Shown here one piece after another: positions 43,852 to 56,180 of a stretch of 64,000 nt of DNA. Every line of letters starts with the position of its first letter. Position 1 is the first letter of the stretch. The position numbers and the translations under genes are program-made. Source of the DNA: Margaritispora aquatica (taxonomy: Eukaryota > Ascomycota > Leotiomycetes > Helotiales > Discinellaceae); the NCBI GenBank assembly GCA_007644065.1, contig VJWN01000006.1:992001-1056000 (forward strand), written 5' to 3'. Under the pieces are notes generated by a model. That model saw only the letters and a list, made by a program, of their open reading frames with translations, had not been told where the DNA came from and did not search any database.

Positions 43852-45239
43852 CTACATGGCGGGAAGACCATCAGCACTAGTGTGTTGCAATTGTGATCGA
43901 ATTATCTCTTCTTCGGCTGCTTCACCTTCGACACTTTCCTTGTATCTCTTGTTAGGATCATAAGTCCGTTCCTCTGGCCCATGCTTCGAGGATTGCAATC
44001 CAGCAACGGCGAGTGACCGAGCCGTGTTAGGATGCATTTGATTCATGGGTGCCATAGGGGCAATAGGCGTCTCACGACGAGGTGGTGCATGCTGATCCAT
44101 CCGTCCATCATTTCGTAAATGAGGATTACTGAGCGTGACATTTGCTGGTGGTTGTGGGTAATCGCCTTGTGACTCGATGAGACGAGACTGTAGATGGATG
44201 ATGTACTCTCGCAACGAGTAGTTCTCGTTCTGGATGGCCTTATAATTCTCCTCCAGCGCGTGCAATTCCCGCACTTGCTCTTCGAGCTTCTTGATATATC
44301 CTTCTTTGCGTTGACGAAATGCTCGCTGTGATTGGGATTATGTAAGCTTTTGGTTTCTGTTGAGTGGTTGCGGTGGTGGTGGATGGATGACATGAGAATT
44401 GACAAAGCAAAAAAGAGCACCATCGCCAGAAACTTTTAACGAGTGCACTTCCCGACCGAAACCTTCAATTCCCAGACCGACCAAGCCCGAAATCGCAAAA
44501 TATCGCGACAATGTGAAAAAACACGTACCTGAGCTGCCCTGTTCTGCGCAGCGCGCTTCGATTGTGAGAGCTCGCGTTTTCCGCCCTTGCGACCGTCTCC
44601 GCCCAGGCTCTCGTCGCCACTGTCTCCTGCTGCCAGCTGCGCTGCGCTCATCATGCCCCCACTGATATTTCCTGGACCGCCGATGGCAGGATCGATATTC
44701 TGTTCGTGTGGAGATGCGCTGCTCGATGCGTGTGCGTCGTTGCTGTAGCCATGGGGAGGGAGCTGTTGGTGCTGTTGTTGTTGCTGCTGCTGGTGTGGGA
44801 GTGGGACATTGATCACCGCGGCCAGCTGGGCTCTTAAGTCTGTGAGAGGCGCGAGGGCCATGTCAGCAACAAGAGGGAATGGGGGAACAGGGTGTGCGAA
44901 TGAAGACACGATCCTCGATCGATTACGAGAAGCGCACGAGGGCTGGATTGGACTGCGAGGGGAGTTGATTATACCATTGTCTGCCGAGTTCATGTCCTGC
45001 GCGAATGAGTCAGCATTTGAGGCCGGTACTGTATTAGGGTATATGCTAGGATCGAGAGGCAATGCATGTGAAGTTGCCTCGTGTGCATTGAACGCCGGTG
45101 ATGTGTAGAGAGGCATGTTCGGGATATATATTGAGATAGGCATGTATCTCTCTCTATATGCTGTGAGGAGGGGTATTTGGGTGGTATGTACCTGATTCTG
45201 CATGCTCTGAGGCACGGGTGCAGGTGCGATTGACTGCAT
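43852..45239 (-). CDS. kapC: bZIP transcription factor, kapC-like
   Basis: Minus strand, exons 45239-44529 and 44325-43852 with a 203-nt intron, give about 394 residues. The bZIP basic region is formed across the intron: KRELSQSKRAAQNRAAQ joins RAFRQRKEGYIKKLEEQVRE, followed by leucine-zipper heptads (LHALEENYKAIQNENYSLRE). This NRAAQRAFRQRKE signature is the Yap/AP-1-type class and the whole matches kapC-type proteins. Upstream are a Gln-rich run (PHQQQQQQQHQQLPPHG) and a Pro/Ser-rich region. The ATG at 45239 (MQSIAPAPVPQSMQNQ) is the preferred start. A segment of 195 nt (45191-44997) begins GTACAT and ends GCGCAG and has no stop, so it may be an intron or retained coding sequence; without it the protein is about 329 residues. 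The kapC name is by resemblance; targets are unknown. Confidence 0.85.
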
Positions 45240-48200
45240 GATGTGTTCAGGGTCTCTTTCACAGAGGTTTGTACTTCTAGATGTTGTCTGATACTCTCTC
45301 CCGTAGCTCCTCACTTCTTGGTGATAATGGCCCGAGTACTTGGTATTTGGAGGAAAAGCCGCGACGATCCGACTTCCGAGCCTGTTCACGTGACTCTAAT
45401 CCGAGCTGGAGATGTGCAACTCTCGGATATTAACAGACAAACGAGATGCAGGGAAGGTAGTGGGTAAGGTAAGGTATGACAAGACCTTTGCCTTAAAATG
45501 GAATATAATTATATTGGCTTGATATTGTTGGACTGCAATTTTGAGGTTGATTATTAAGACAAAAAGGTCGCCGGCCGAGCTTTTAAGTCCATGGATGGGG
45601 AACATACCTAGGTAGACTTGATAGACCCTGGGCCATGTTTCTCTTCTCCTACTGCCCGGAATTCCCTGGCAGGCGCTCAATTCACCACAAGATGGGATGG
45701 AAAGGACGGGACCTGCAGTTTGAGTCGTAGGACTTAACGCAACTCATCCTCTCAGTGGCCGTTGAAGCCGAAAGCAAACATCCTTTGTTACTTTGACGTT
45801 CCATCCGACTAATCAGCTTGTGAGCTTTGTATGTCTGCTTACATATCAGAAGTGCTCGGCCTGCCGCTAGTTAGTCCCCGAATGCTTACGAGATATTTAC
45901 GTTGCGGCCGCCCAATTTGTAGTGGGTGTAGCCGACTGGTCCAATCATAAAGTGGTGGCATCAATGGAAGATGCAGAGGCGTGATATCTTTTGTCGTGGA
46001 GAATCAAGATGAGGAGAATACATCCAATCAGTTATGGGACTTCGCATCCATGCGGATGATCTCTATGGGATGGGGTAATGATGGCACCGAGACAGAGATC
46101 GAGTGATGGATGGCTGATTTGATCATTTGGGGAGAGTCGATGGTGGTACCTCTGTACGTATCAGTTCTATTGATACAATGATGTTGGACATCTATTGACA
46201 CCACCAAAGCATGGAATTACTAGCTGCTTACCTACTCGGATACTCGGTTGGGGAGTCTAAAATATAGGATAGGTTACTGGTTACTGGTTACACATATTCT
46301 CGAGGCGATTCTAACGCAGTCATGTACTGAAAGCTCACTCTAGGATTAATCTTCTCCCAACAATTTGAGGTACCACCAAGCTCAAACACCAACTACATCT
46401 TCAGACTCTGACTGGTCCATGAAATGGTGATGAACGTTTACGGAGGTGTCCATAAACCCATTTAGTTGACGTCTACCCAATCTCCTGCAGTCTCAAGGGG
46501 ATACCCGTCCATATCTGATACCCGTTGCTCCCACAGGATAGCCATTCCATGTGTACTTCAACTCGGCATTTTGATTCTCTCCAAACACTAGACTCGCACA
46601 TTTAAATGCGAAAGCTCATGCAGTCGCATACTGTTGGTCAACATGCACCTATCGAAGCATCGCCGAATACGTTTTCAAGCTCCATATCAGCCGGAACCTT
46701 CAACGGAACCCAAGCACCCACATATGTACTTCAAGGAAGATGTTCTATCCTCACTATTTTTGACAGATTCCTGACAAATCAGTCGGTCTGAACGGACGGG
46801 GAAATTTGGTGTGCTTGCGTTTGCATCTTAGTAACCAAATGCCGGATATCCCGGATTGAAGCCCAGCCAGAAGCGAGCAATGGGTAGGGGGAAGTGCGTT
46901 TGCTGTATTAGTGCGTGTCTTTCCCTTTTTTTCACCCTATTCAATTGCTGTCATCTTTTTTTGTAAGTCAAACATTTGCCTTTGTGAGGTTGGATATGTC
47001 GATTTGCATATACGAACCTTAGGTCATACGTCGAGGTGTACACGCGTCGATTACAACAGGCCGAGAGTTGTTTGAAGGTCAATCCAAGAATGCGGACTCA
47101 GCATCTCCTTATTTCAATTTGAGCTGTGCAATTGCAAGCCTCGAATTTTTTCCTTGCCGTTTACAGCACAGCACGACTAAGACTGATAGATCGTCATCGA
47201 AGCTTTATCGCATCAGCTTAGAAGAATGCAGACTGGCAAGTGCCGGCAGGGCTGAAAGATTTGACTACCGAAGAACGTCCATGGTGTCTAGTAAGCTTCG
47301 TGCAGTGTTGAGCTATCTCCGTTGTTGCGCATATACTAGGAATGCGTCAGGTGTGCTCCGGAATACGGTCATGTATCTGGGGCTAGTGAGTACGGATGTA
47401 ATCAGAAATTGATTCTTGTCACTCACCTACCATATCTTTGTCCTTAGGAGATGAATGCGTGATGCTTTTTCACACTCATGGCCTTGAACTGATGGTGAGA
47501 ACCACAATTAAGAATAAATGAAAGTAGGTAAGGTTGAGTGCAAATTGAAGTCAACATATAGATAGGTAGATAAAGTGGTCTAATAGAGCGCTTAACGAGA
47601 CAGTATACCACCATTTTTGTAAATTTTAAATTTCTCTTTATGCCTATTAGCTGCGATTCAACAAAAATGCGTAACATTATCAGTCTCATGATGACTGGAA
47701 ATTCTTATCACCGTATATTTTTTCCATTGGCAAGACTCTTCTTCGAATTATAAATCAGTAACCACCGATCCTAAAGCTGCAGGCTCCGGCAGGTCGGTGA
47801 GGTTACGAAGAGATTGCCAAATGCAAGTCAGTCACACCCCTTCACTGGAAGTCTTCTATCCGTTTACAAGCCTTTGCCTCACCCGAGAATCCGGACAGAG
47901 TTCTAGGGAGTGTGTTATGGATCCATTCCATGCTTGCCGATTTCTTAATCATGATAACCGTTTTTGATCTGAGCAGGAGAAAGGGAAACATGATATTGAG
48001 TTGAATTTTTCATTTGAATTCCCATTACACATTTTCTTTTGCATGGAGTTAAAAATGCATTTTTCATAGAATTCTTTTTGAGGCTTTTGCCTTTGCGTTC
48101 GGATTGTTTCTAGCAAAAGTGAATAGCCAGGAAGACAATTCAGTTCCTAGAAGCTGTTTTGCCTAGGAGAAAATGACCCCTTTGAGAAAAAAACAGCCTT

Positions 48201-48410
48201 TAAAAATAGTTCTTGATAATCTTCCTTCCCTTTGCTCGTATCGTAGTGGGGGAGTTTCCGCAACCTCCAGCCAAGCTCTCGAGTGATAGGTAATCATGCA
48301 AGTAATGCACAATAAGCCAATGGGTACCTCGTGCAACAATAAAATTCTTTTCGCTAGTATGCTCGTACGCTCATTTACTCATAATCATCATCACTTTTCA
48401 GCATCCGTAC
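45240..48410. other. Long intergenic region upstream of the kapC-like gene
   Basis: About 3.2 kb without a supported gene. The left part should hold the kapC promoter; the right end borders the 3' end of the SLH1-like helicase gene. It holds a TACCTAGGTA palindrome at 45605-45614, and AT-rich DNA dominates from about 47480 to 48240. A 114-codon plus-strand ORF at 47068-47412 has no recognisable domain. Confidence 0.45.
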
Positions 48411-51400
48411 CTACCACACCACTGCACCTGAGCTTCCACCATCACTCATCCCCTTGGCACCGTTTACGCCACCTTTCTCTTTCTTCCCATCGTCCACCAC
48501 CCTCGGAACATCAGGGATCTGCACGCCCTTCACCTTCCACAACATGCCCAAATACCCATCACTCGCGACCCAGACGTCCATCTTCCTTCCATCACTGATC
48601 TTGCCGCTCTCCTCCTCAGGCAATTTGATCACAGCTCTCGCGCTCGGCCGCCCTCCTCTATTGCCACCACTCTGTCCACCCGTAGCACTCCACCCTACGC
48701 GTTTGATGGCAATAATCTCGTCTTTGTCCTCTTGGCAGAGGATGACGAAGTAACCTTCCGTTTGCGACTTCGGGAAGCGAGGCGCGTACATCTTGCCATC
48801 GCGATCGGCGAGGTTGTTTTGTCTGTTCAGCACGACGGTGAGAGATAGGGCAGTGATGTCACGAACATCGACTCGTAGGTTGGGGATCATGTTCGCGGCT
48901 TTCTGGAAGCGGGCCAAGACTCCGGAGGACAGACGGAACGCCTCCACCGTCTTCTTGTACGCAGCCTCGGATTCATTCGAGAACTCCTGCAGCGAGCTTG
49001 GGAGTTTCTTGTCTTTGGGAGCCTCGGGGGGGATGCCGGGGAGGATGGACAGAGGGTAGTCGCTTGGCCAGCGGGCGGATTTGATGCATTGCAGGAGAGT
49101 GATCATCTGCATACAACTAGCCAGGTAGCCGAGTTCGGTCAATACATCGATACTGGCTTGGATGATACGGATTGCTTGATCGAGAACACTGGTTTGGTCA
49201 CCAACGTAATCTGTGATAGGTAGGTCGATGCGGGACATGTGTGCTTGCAAGAGCAGGAAGGCTTTCACATGTGGATCCCACATGGGCAAGTCGTCGAAAG
49301 AGGCGGCCGACAGAGGCAGATTCTTTGACAATTCGGCGTTAATGAGATCCTCGTTATGCCGAACTGGGAGCTCGTCGTATTCGGTTGCGCTCGACATCCA
49401 AGAGAGAACATCCCCGAAGGTTGCATTGCGGGTCGCGTGTGTAACGAGGTGGCGGATTGTCTTATGCGAGAGATAGTAATAACTCATAATCTTTCCGAGC
49501 GGGGTAGAATCAATGTCTCCATTTGGATACATTTCTAAGCACTTCGACTCGGCTAGCTCAGTGAGTGATTTGTCGACTATTGAGATCATGTACTCATTGG
49601 CCATTTGTTGAGCAGAGATTGAATTGTGCTCTTCGGCTGTGATCTCAAGGCCATAGTAAGATGGGTTCTTGTGGAGACGTCTGAAAAAGAACGTCCACGT
49701 AAGATAATCCAGAGCATCTTGCTTAGTGGTGATCGTTTCTGCAGATACTTCAGCACCAAGATGGTTGTCCAAGACTTTGTGTAAAGATGACTCTACAGGA
49801 AAGCCGGTATGCAAGAAGTGTTTGTAGAACGCCTTCTTGGAATCTTGTGTGAAGATGCGCGCAATTCCTGAATTATCGAATTGAGGTCGACCTGCACGAC
49901 CGAGCATTTGAAGCACATCTGTGAGATCCATGTCTCTATATCCCTCAATCTTTGCATCAAAGAATTGCGTGCCTTTGACTACAACAAGATGAGCAGGAAG
50001 ATTGACACCCCAAGCCAAAGTACTGGTTGCCACCAGGATCTGAATCTTGTTGTTTGCAAATAACTCCTCCGAGATGGAACGATCTGATTCAACCAAACCA
50101 GCATGATGGAGGCCAATGCCAAAACTTAAGGACTGCTTCAAATTGTCATCTTTGACTCTTGTGAGAATTCCCTGTAGATCTTCCTCAGTCATCTTGAGGA
50201 ATCTTCGTGGATTCTCTTCCATGCCACATAGATTGATTAAGTCATCCGAGGTCAGACGGGTCTGTCTTCGAGATGCAACGAATACAATAACTGGTTTCTC
50301 AGGACTGTGTGTTTTGATAGCTTGAAAGGTTGGCTTGTTCATTGATTGCATCAAGGGACAGAAACCACGAACTTCGGGAAAGCCATCAATGAAGATCTCC
50401 AGAGGGACGGGTCGGACACTGTGACGGAAGTTGAAGAGACCTTCCTTGACTCCGAGCCAATTTCCAAGATCCATTGCATTGGCACATGCCGTCGACATTC
50501 CCATGAGACGTACCGAATTCTTGTTCTGAGCTGCAATGTAATTCATACGCGAGACGATAATTTCCAGAATAGGTCCTCGATCACCTCCGAGCAAATGGAT
50601 CTCATCGATGATCACGAGACTGACTTGCCTAACATAGCCTCTTGTTTGCCACTAGATATCACACAGTCAGTAAGTTACTTTTGAAGGATGTGGGCGCTAC
50701 CTACACTTCTGCTAATACCATCCCATTTTTCTGGCGTGGTAATAATGATGTCAGCATCTCGGATTGTGCGGGTATCAGGTGTGTTGTCTCCAGTAAGTTC
50801 TACCAACTTCAAGCCCATCTGCTTTGTGAGTCGGGCGCCCCAGTCCTTGACTCGCTCGCGGACCAGTGCCTTCATTGGCGCGATATAAACTACCTTTGAA
50901 CCAGGTTTCTCCCGAAATGCCCACCACATTGCAAGCTCGCAAGCAATTGTCTTTCCAGAACCAGTCGGTGATCCAAGCAAGACGTTGGCATTTGTATGGT
51001 ACAGGCAGTGGAAAATCTGCGTTTGCATAGGATTGAAATAGTCGAATCGTTGGCTATAGATCTCCTCAAGGGCAGGGTTCTTGAGAGCTGAGATAGGTAG
51101 AGGTTGAAGATTGAGAAGATCGGTATAGACGCTCTCGGTGTCAGGTCTAATGAGATGCTGAAACGAGATAGGGTGTACCGTCTCTGCTCCAAGCCATCTA
51201 TCCGATACAGCTCTGACATAGATCTGAGTTGGCAGAGGGTCTGATAGAGGTATGGTAAAGTTTAGCTCGTGGTCATCATATAGCTTCTTCCTGTTGAGAA
51301 TGAAAAGCTCGTGATGGAAAATTTCTGAAGTCTCAGAATTCTCAACCCAAATCCAGTAACTCTCAGAGGTTCCGTTGTGCATGTCATTCCAGCGAAACTC

Positions 51401-54400
51401 AGGAGTCAGCCACAAACGAATCCGGAGGACATCTCTGTTCAGAGGAGCAATCTCGGAGTCGATGCTGAGGGTAGGGAAGTTGCTAAGAATTTTTGAGATA
51501 GTCTTTCCAGCAGCATGGTTGTGAACCATAGCACCAATTTCAGCTGCATCCATGTCTCTTAGTGTTTCGATCGAAGGGTTTTTAGCATCTAGCTGGTTTA
51601 GAACTGGCTTCGCTATTTCGAATTGATGTAAGGGATGTTGGAAAGCCCATATTCTTTTCTCAATTGATTTGCAAATAGAAAGTAACACGAGACATTGGTG
51701 ACCCCATCGTCGATTCAGAGCAATCATAAAGAGGGCTCGGCAGATTCTTGCAGACTGCTGAGCAATATAATTCGAATCGTTTGCGAGAGCGAAATCTTCT
51801 AGGTAAGCTCGAGAAATGTAAGACTGAAGGAGAATATTTGTCTTCGCCTGAGGTGTATCGTTGCCTTTACCGACCTCGCAGGGTGCTGACTCTTCCTTCA
51901 GTTTTGAGAGTTCGTTGGACTCGGTATCTCGAGATTGAATATTATCGAACTCTCCTGACTCAGCAATCATCTTTAGAGCATCTGCTTCTGTTCCCTGGGG
52001 TGACATCATCGTGTTGAAGATCTGTATGCTAGTATGTAAGATGTAGAATTGACTTGCAATCCTTCCAACATCTTTACTTCGAAAGTCTTCTGTGACTTCA
52101 TTGAAGATGATCATTTGGCTCTGTTGCAAAGTTCGAGCAGCTTGTATGATTAGTTGACGTCGGCGTTGAACCAGTTTGGGGTCGTCCCGAATTCTACAAA
52201 GGTTAGACAATTTCATAAATACATAGAGACTACTTACTCAGCCCACTCGATACCATATGTCAGTGGACTCCGTAACATTCTCACAAACAAGTAGGAGTAT
52301 CCGAGCCATGCCACACCTTCTTGCACAGAAGTCACTGTGCCTAATGCAATTTCAGCATTCAGGTTATCGACTAGATGCTTTGAAAATCGAGACTCGATAG
52401 GCACTGAAGCTGTCACCGCAGACAAGTAATGTGGTAATTTATCCAGAGTTGTACAAATCATCCCTATACCAGTATCTTGGAATTGAGGTCGACCAGCACG
52501 ACCAAAAATTTGAAGCACGTCTAAAATACCAAGATCGATGAACTTTCCCTCTTGTGCGCTATACACTTGGGTTCCTTTGACAAGTTAGTATGCCATAGAA
52601 TACATCACTCCGTAGAATAGAGTCTTAGTAAGCCTACCTTTGATAACAACGGCTGCAGCAGGTAAATTGACACCCCATGCTAACGTAGCTGTACAGCATA
52701 AGACTTTCAAGACTCCATTACCAAAAAGCTTTTCCATGAGATTTCTGTCCGATCTCGCCATACCCGCGTGGTGAATTCCAATACCCTTGGGAAGTAGTTC
52801 GCGAAGCTCTTTTCCTCTAGAGCTCCTGATATCCTTCAAAGCCGCTTCATACTGAGGATGTCCACTAGGGTCAAACAAATCGATACACATCTCATCAATG
52901 GCCTTTTCGAAAAGCATCTTGGCGGTATTCTGAGTATCTTTTCTTGAGTGCACAAATACCATGACTTGATGATCTAAGCGAAGCATGTCTCTGACTTTCT
53001 CGAATGCGGTAGTATCAATATTATCTCGTGATGCTTTGGTGTTCGGCTTGCCCTTAACACCAATGAAGTGTTGTTCAAGAGGGACTGGTCGAAAGCTGGC
53101 ATCGAAGTAAAACAGTCCAGCCATACGATTGACCTTGAGGAAATCTGCTACATCGACATAATTGGGGAGCGTCGCAGAGAGTCCAACAATTCGGATAAGC
53201 TGCTGGGTGCTTTCTACTTGACGTTCCGTACGAGCCACCAAAGACTCAAGGACAGATCCACGATCATCGTGAAGCATATGAACCTCATCAATGATCAGAA
53301 GTCGAACTTTCTGAACTAATTCAGTATCACCGGTCCCCTTTCTTGTAACGACATCCCACTTCTCAGGTGTAGTGACAATGATCTGAGTGTCAACAATCTC
53401 TTTTTTAGTGAGATGCATATCACCCGTAAATTCTCGTGCCTTGATACCAAGCCAAGCAAGCCTGCTTCCAAGCTTTTGTGTAATTTCGGCTGCTAAAGCT
53501 TTCATGGGGGCAACATAAACAATCTTGAAACTGTTCAAATCCACAGAAAAGTTCGATGCTTCAGGTTCCGAAGCAGGAGACGGCGAGACGTTATGAGCGA
53601 TAGCATGGAGGATAGTGAGCATAGCTGCATCAGTCTTACCAGCACCAGTAGGAGCGCAAATGAGCATATTCTCCGCGGTCTGATAGGCGATTGGGTAGAC
53701 AAGACTTTGCATACGGTTCAAAGACTTATAGCCTTGAAAGGTACGCCTGCAGAGCCCATCCATATCCGAAATGGCAACAAGTTTTCTCCCTTTCCCAAGA
53801 GTGCCAACTTTACCTGCAGGAACTGTGTATTCCTCGTATCTCTCGTGCTCCGTTCTCTCACTGCCAGCTGGTAAGGCATATTTCTTGCCTCGTGAATCGA
53901 GCGTGTTACCAGCAGAGTGCGCCTTGTAAACATGGGGATACTGTGTAGCATCTCGATTGACCGCAGGTCCGAGTTCAGCATGCTTATGCTCATAATCCCG
54001 CCTTCGCAAAGCATCCTCTCTCTCGCGCTTAGATTGGAGCTTTCCAAAGATGCCGTCGTCCTTGATGGCGGCGAAGGGCGAAGGTGCTGTAATCTCCTTC
54101 CTGTGGGCAATGAGCTCAATAACGAAATCTAAATCGTCAAAACCAATGATGTCTGTCAAAGTTGATTGCAACTCTTCCTCCACACTATCCGACGCCAAGA
54201 GAGCCATGATTTGCTCTTGAAGATCCTCTCCAGACAGACCCTGTTTCCTTGATGCAAATCTCAGGCACATACTCTTGAGCCACTGTGGCCCATAACCTAA
54301 TGTAGATGGCTGTTCCTCAGGAACATGGTCTTCGACGAAGTCACTGCTCCATACATCCTCCTCACTGTCCTCAATAAAATCCCATACATCGTCACCGCTA

Positions 54401-54567
54401 TTGCCAGAGGTGAATTCTTCGTCCTCATATTCAATGTCGGATCCATATGCGTCAACTGCGCTATTTTGAGAGTTTGATGGGAGCTTGAGGTCTGCAATAG
54501 CTGCTCTCATCGCCGCTAGTTGCGTTTGCCACTGTCCCTCCGCACTGTCCAAAGTCGCCGACGCCAT
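48411..54567 (-). CDS. SLH1: SLH1/ASCC3-type Ski2-like RNA helicase with two cassettes
   Basis: Four exons on the minus strand, 54567-52638, 52574-52238, 52193-50705 and 50651-48411, encode about 1998 residues. Slh1/ASCC3 belongs to the ribosome quality-control trigger complex that splits stalled, ubiquitinated ribosomes. Cassette 1: Walker [13 protein letters not shown] ([13 protein letters not shown]), [12 protein letters not shown] and [12 protein letters not shown]. Cassette 2: [13 protein letters not shown] ([13 protein letters not shown]), STA in place of the usual SAT ([12 protein letters not shown]) and [12 protein letters not shown]. Each is followed by a Sec63-like region. The acidic N-terminus and overall length favour Slh1/ASCC3 over the spliceosomal Brr2, but both are close relatives. 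The frame is open above 54567, but that is the first ATG ([14 protein letters not shown], with A at -3). Splice joints KG|TQVY, WAE|IRDD and SRS|WQTRGYV restore family sequence. Confidence 0.92.
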
Positions 54568-55190
54568 TTCGATGTAATTTGCAGTACCAAATTCAATCAA
54601 ATGCTAGAGGTTCTAAGACGAAGAAGAAGTGTCTGACTTGTTTGCCGCGAAAACATGAATACCTAGGTCCTCCTACTCCGCTCACGTGGGTCGAATCGGC
54701 GAGGAGTCAAGACTGCCAGGTTGATGTTGTGTGAGATTTCGGCTAGTGTGGATCGTTTTTATCAATTTTCGGGTGTATATTTAATGAATGAAGCCTTGCC
54801 CGTTTACAAGTTGCGAATATCATAAAACATGTCCTGAGAAACTCATTTTTGTAATAATTTGATTCTAACTTTGCTAGAAGGTTCATTGTTTACTGCGATT
54901 TAATTAATCATGAATGAAACTTCCATGAAGGGAGCCTTGATCAATATATGGCCTTATGGCGAGAAAAAACTGTGAATGTCAATACGCGACATGTATGAGA
55001 AAATATCAGTTCACATTCCTGCTCCTCTAATTAATAGTTCTTTAGCTAGACACTCAAATGTGTATATCTATTCAAGGGTAGCTGCAAAACTGTTATTAAC
55101 ATGATTTTATGAACAGTAATGTAGGTTAAAAGTTCGCTCAACGCCAAGCTCGATACTTGTTTTCTTCAAAGCGCCCTTATCAAATTCTCT
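54568..55190. other. Intergenic region, no supported gene
   Basis: SLH1 promoter side and 3' side of the NmrA-like gene. It is AT-rich from about 54780 to 55140 and carries an ACCTAGGT palindrome at 54661-54668. No gene is seen. Confidence 0.45.
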
Positions 55191-56180
55191 TCACTTCTTC
55201 TCAAATCCACTGCTTTTAACGAGCCAAGTCTTGAAATCCTGAAGCCCAGGGTACTCTTCTCTTGCAGCCTTGATATCAACTGCATATCCATCCTTTTCAA
55301 ACCACCTATACGCGAGTTGGGTTAGTGATACACTTTCAAAAAGGCTTCACGCGAACTTTTAGAGTCACAACTTGTGAGAATTTTGGTTCACTTACTTAAA
55401 CATTGTTCCGATATCTTTCATCGCAATCTTTATTGCGCTACCAACAGCGCAAAAAGTGGTAGGCATATCAGCACCCATGGTCTCTTTGAAGACTTTGAGT
55501 GCTTGCTCAAAATTGAGCTCGTCGCCCGCAATACCAATGCATCTTCCAGCGTACTTCTCGGGCGCAAGCAAAGCATTCGATGCAAAGGTTCCGATATCCT
55601 CAGCGGCAACCAGCTGAACCGGCTTCGACCCCACCTGATTCCACATCGCTGCAAAACCTTTACCCTCAAAGTTGGGCGTAAGATTGTCCATGAAAGTGAC
55701 AGGTCGGAGGATCGTCCACTTCGCAGGAGTGCCTGCAAGTTTCCCTTTGAGGTACAGCTCGATATGATATTTCGATGCGATATGGGCAACAGGTGTTGGA
55801 TTGGTGTCTGAAACGATATCGCCGCCTCGATCAGCAGAAGTAAAGACAACATGCTGCACGCCATGAGCTAGTGAAGCATCGATGATACCCAGCGCCTGTG
55901 CCTCTTCAGCTCCAGGTGGCCCATGAACTGTCACCAGAAAGACACCATCGATTTGAGCATGAGAATCGTCAAAAATTTGTTTGGGATTATTGGGATCCCC
56001 TTTAAGAAGCTGAACTCGTGAGTCGAGTGCCGTAAGTGCTTTCGCTTTGGACGAGGTAGTGTTGCGGGTGAGGGCAAATATCCGTGCTGATGGAGGTAGC
56101 AAGGGGTTTGAGCATAATGCGGTAACAACAGAACCACCTTGAGTGCCTGTTGCGCCGATAACGAGAAAGGTTGGAGCCAT
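55191..56180 (-). CDS. NmrA-like NAD(P)-binding protein
   Basis: Two exons on the minus strand, 56180-55396 and 55305-55191, with a 90-nt intron, encode about 299 residues. NmrA-like proteins are atypical short-chain-dehydrogenase folds that often act as redox sensors rather than enzymes. The Rossmann motif GATGTQG is at about 9-15 (TFLVIGATGTQGGSV). VFTSADRGG follows at the strand near the active-site region, then a Tyr/His segment (IASKYHIELYLKGKLAGTPA) and WTILRPVTFMDNL typical of the family. Exon 2 adds the C-terminal helix (K|WFEKDGYAVDIKAAREEY). No gene-cluster context points to a specific substrate; the neighbours are a helicase gene and an empty region. Confidence 0.88.

Noticed and set aside
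47068..47412. 114-codon plus-strand ORF upstream of the kapC-like gene
   Set aside because: No recognisable domain, no splice context, and composition like random sequence.
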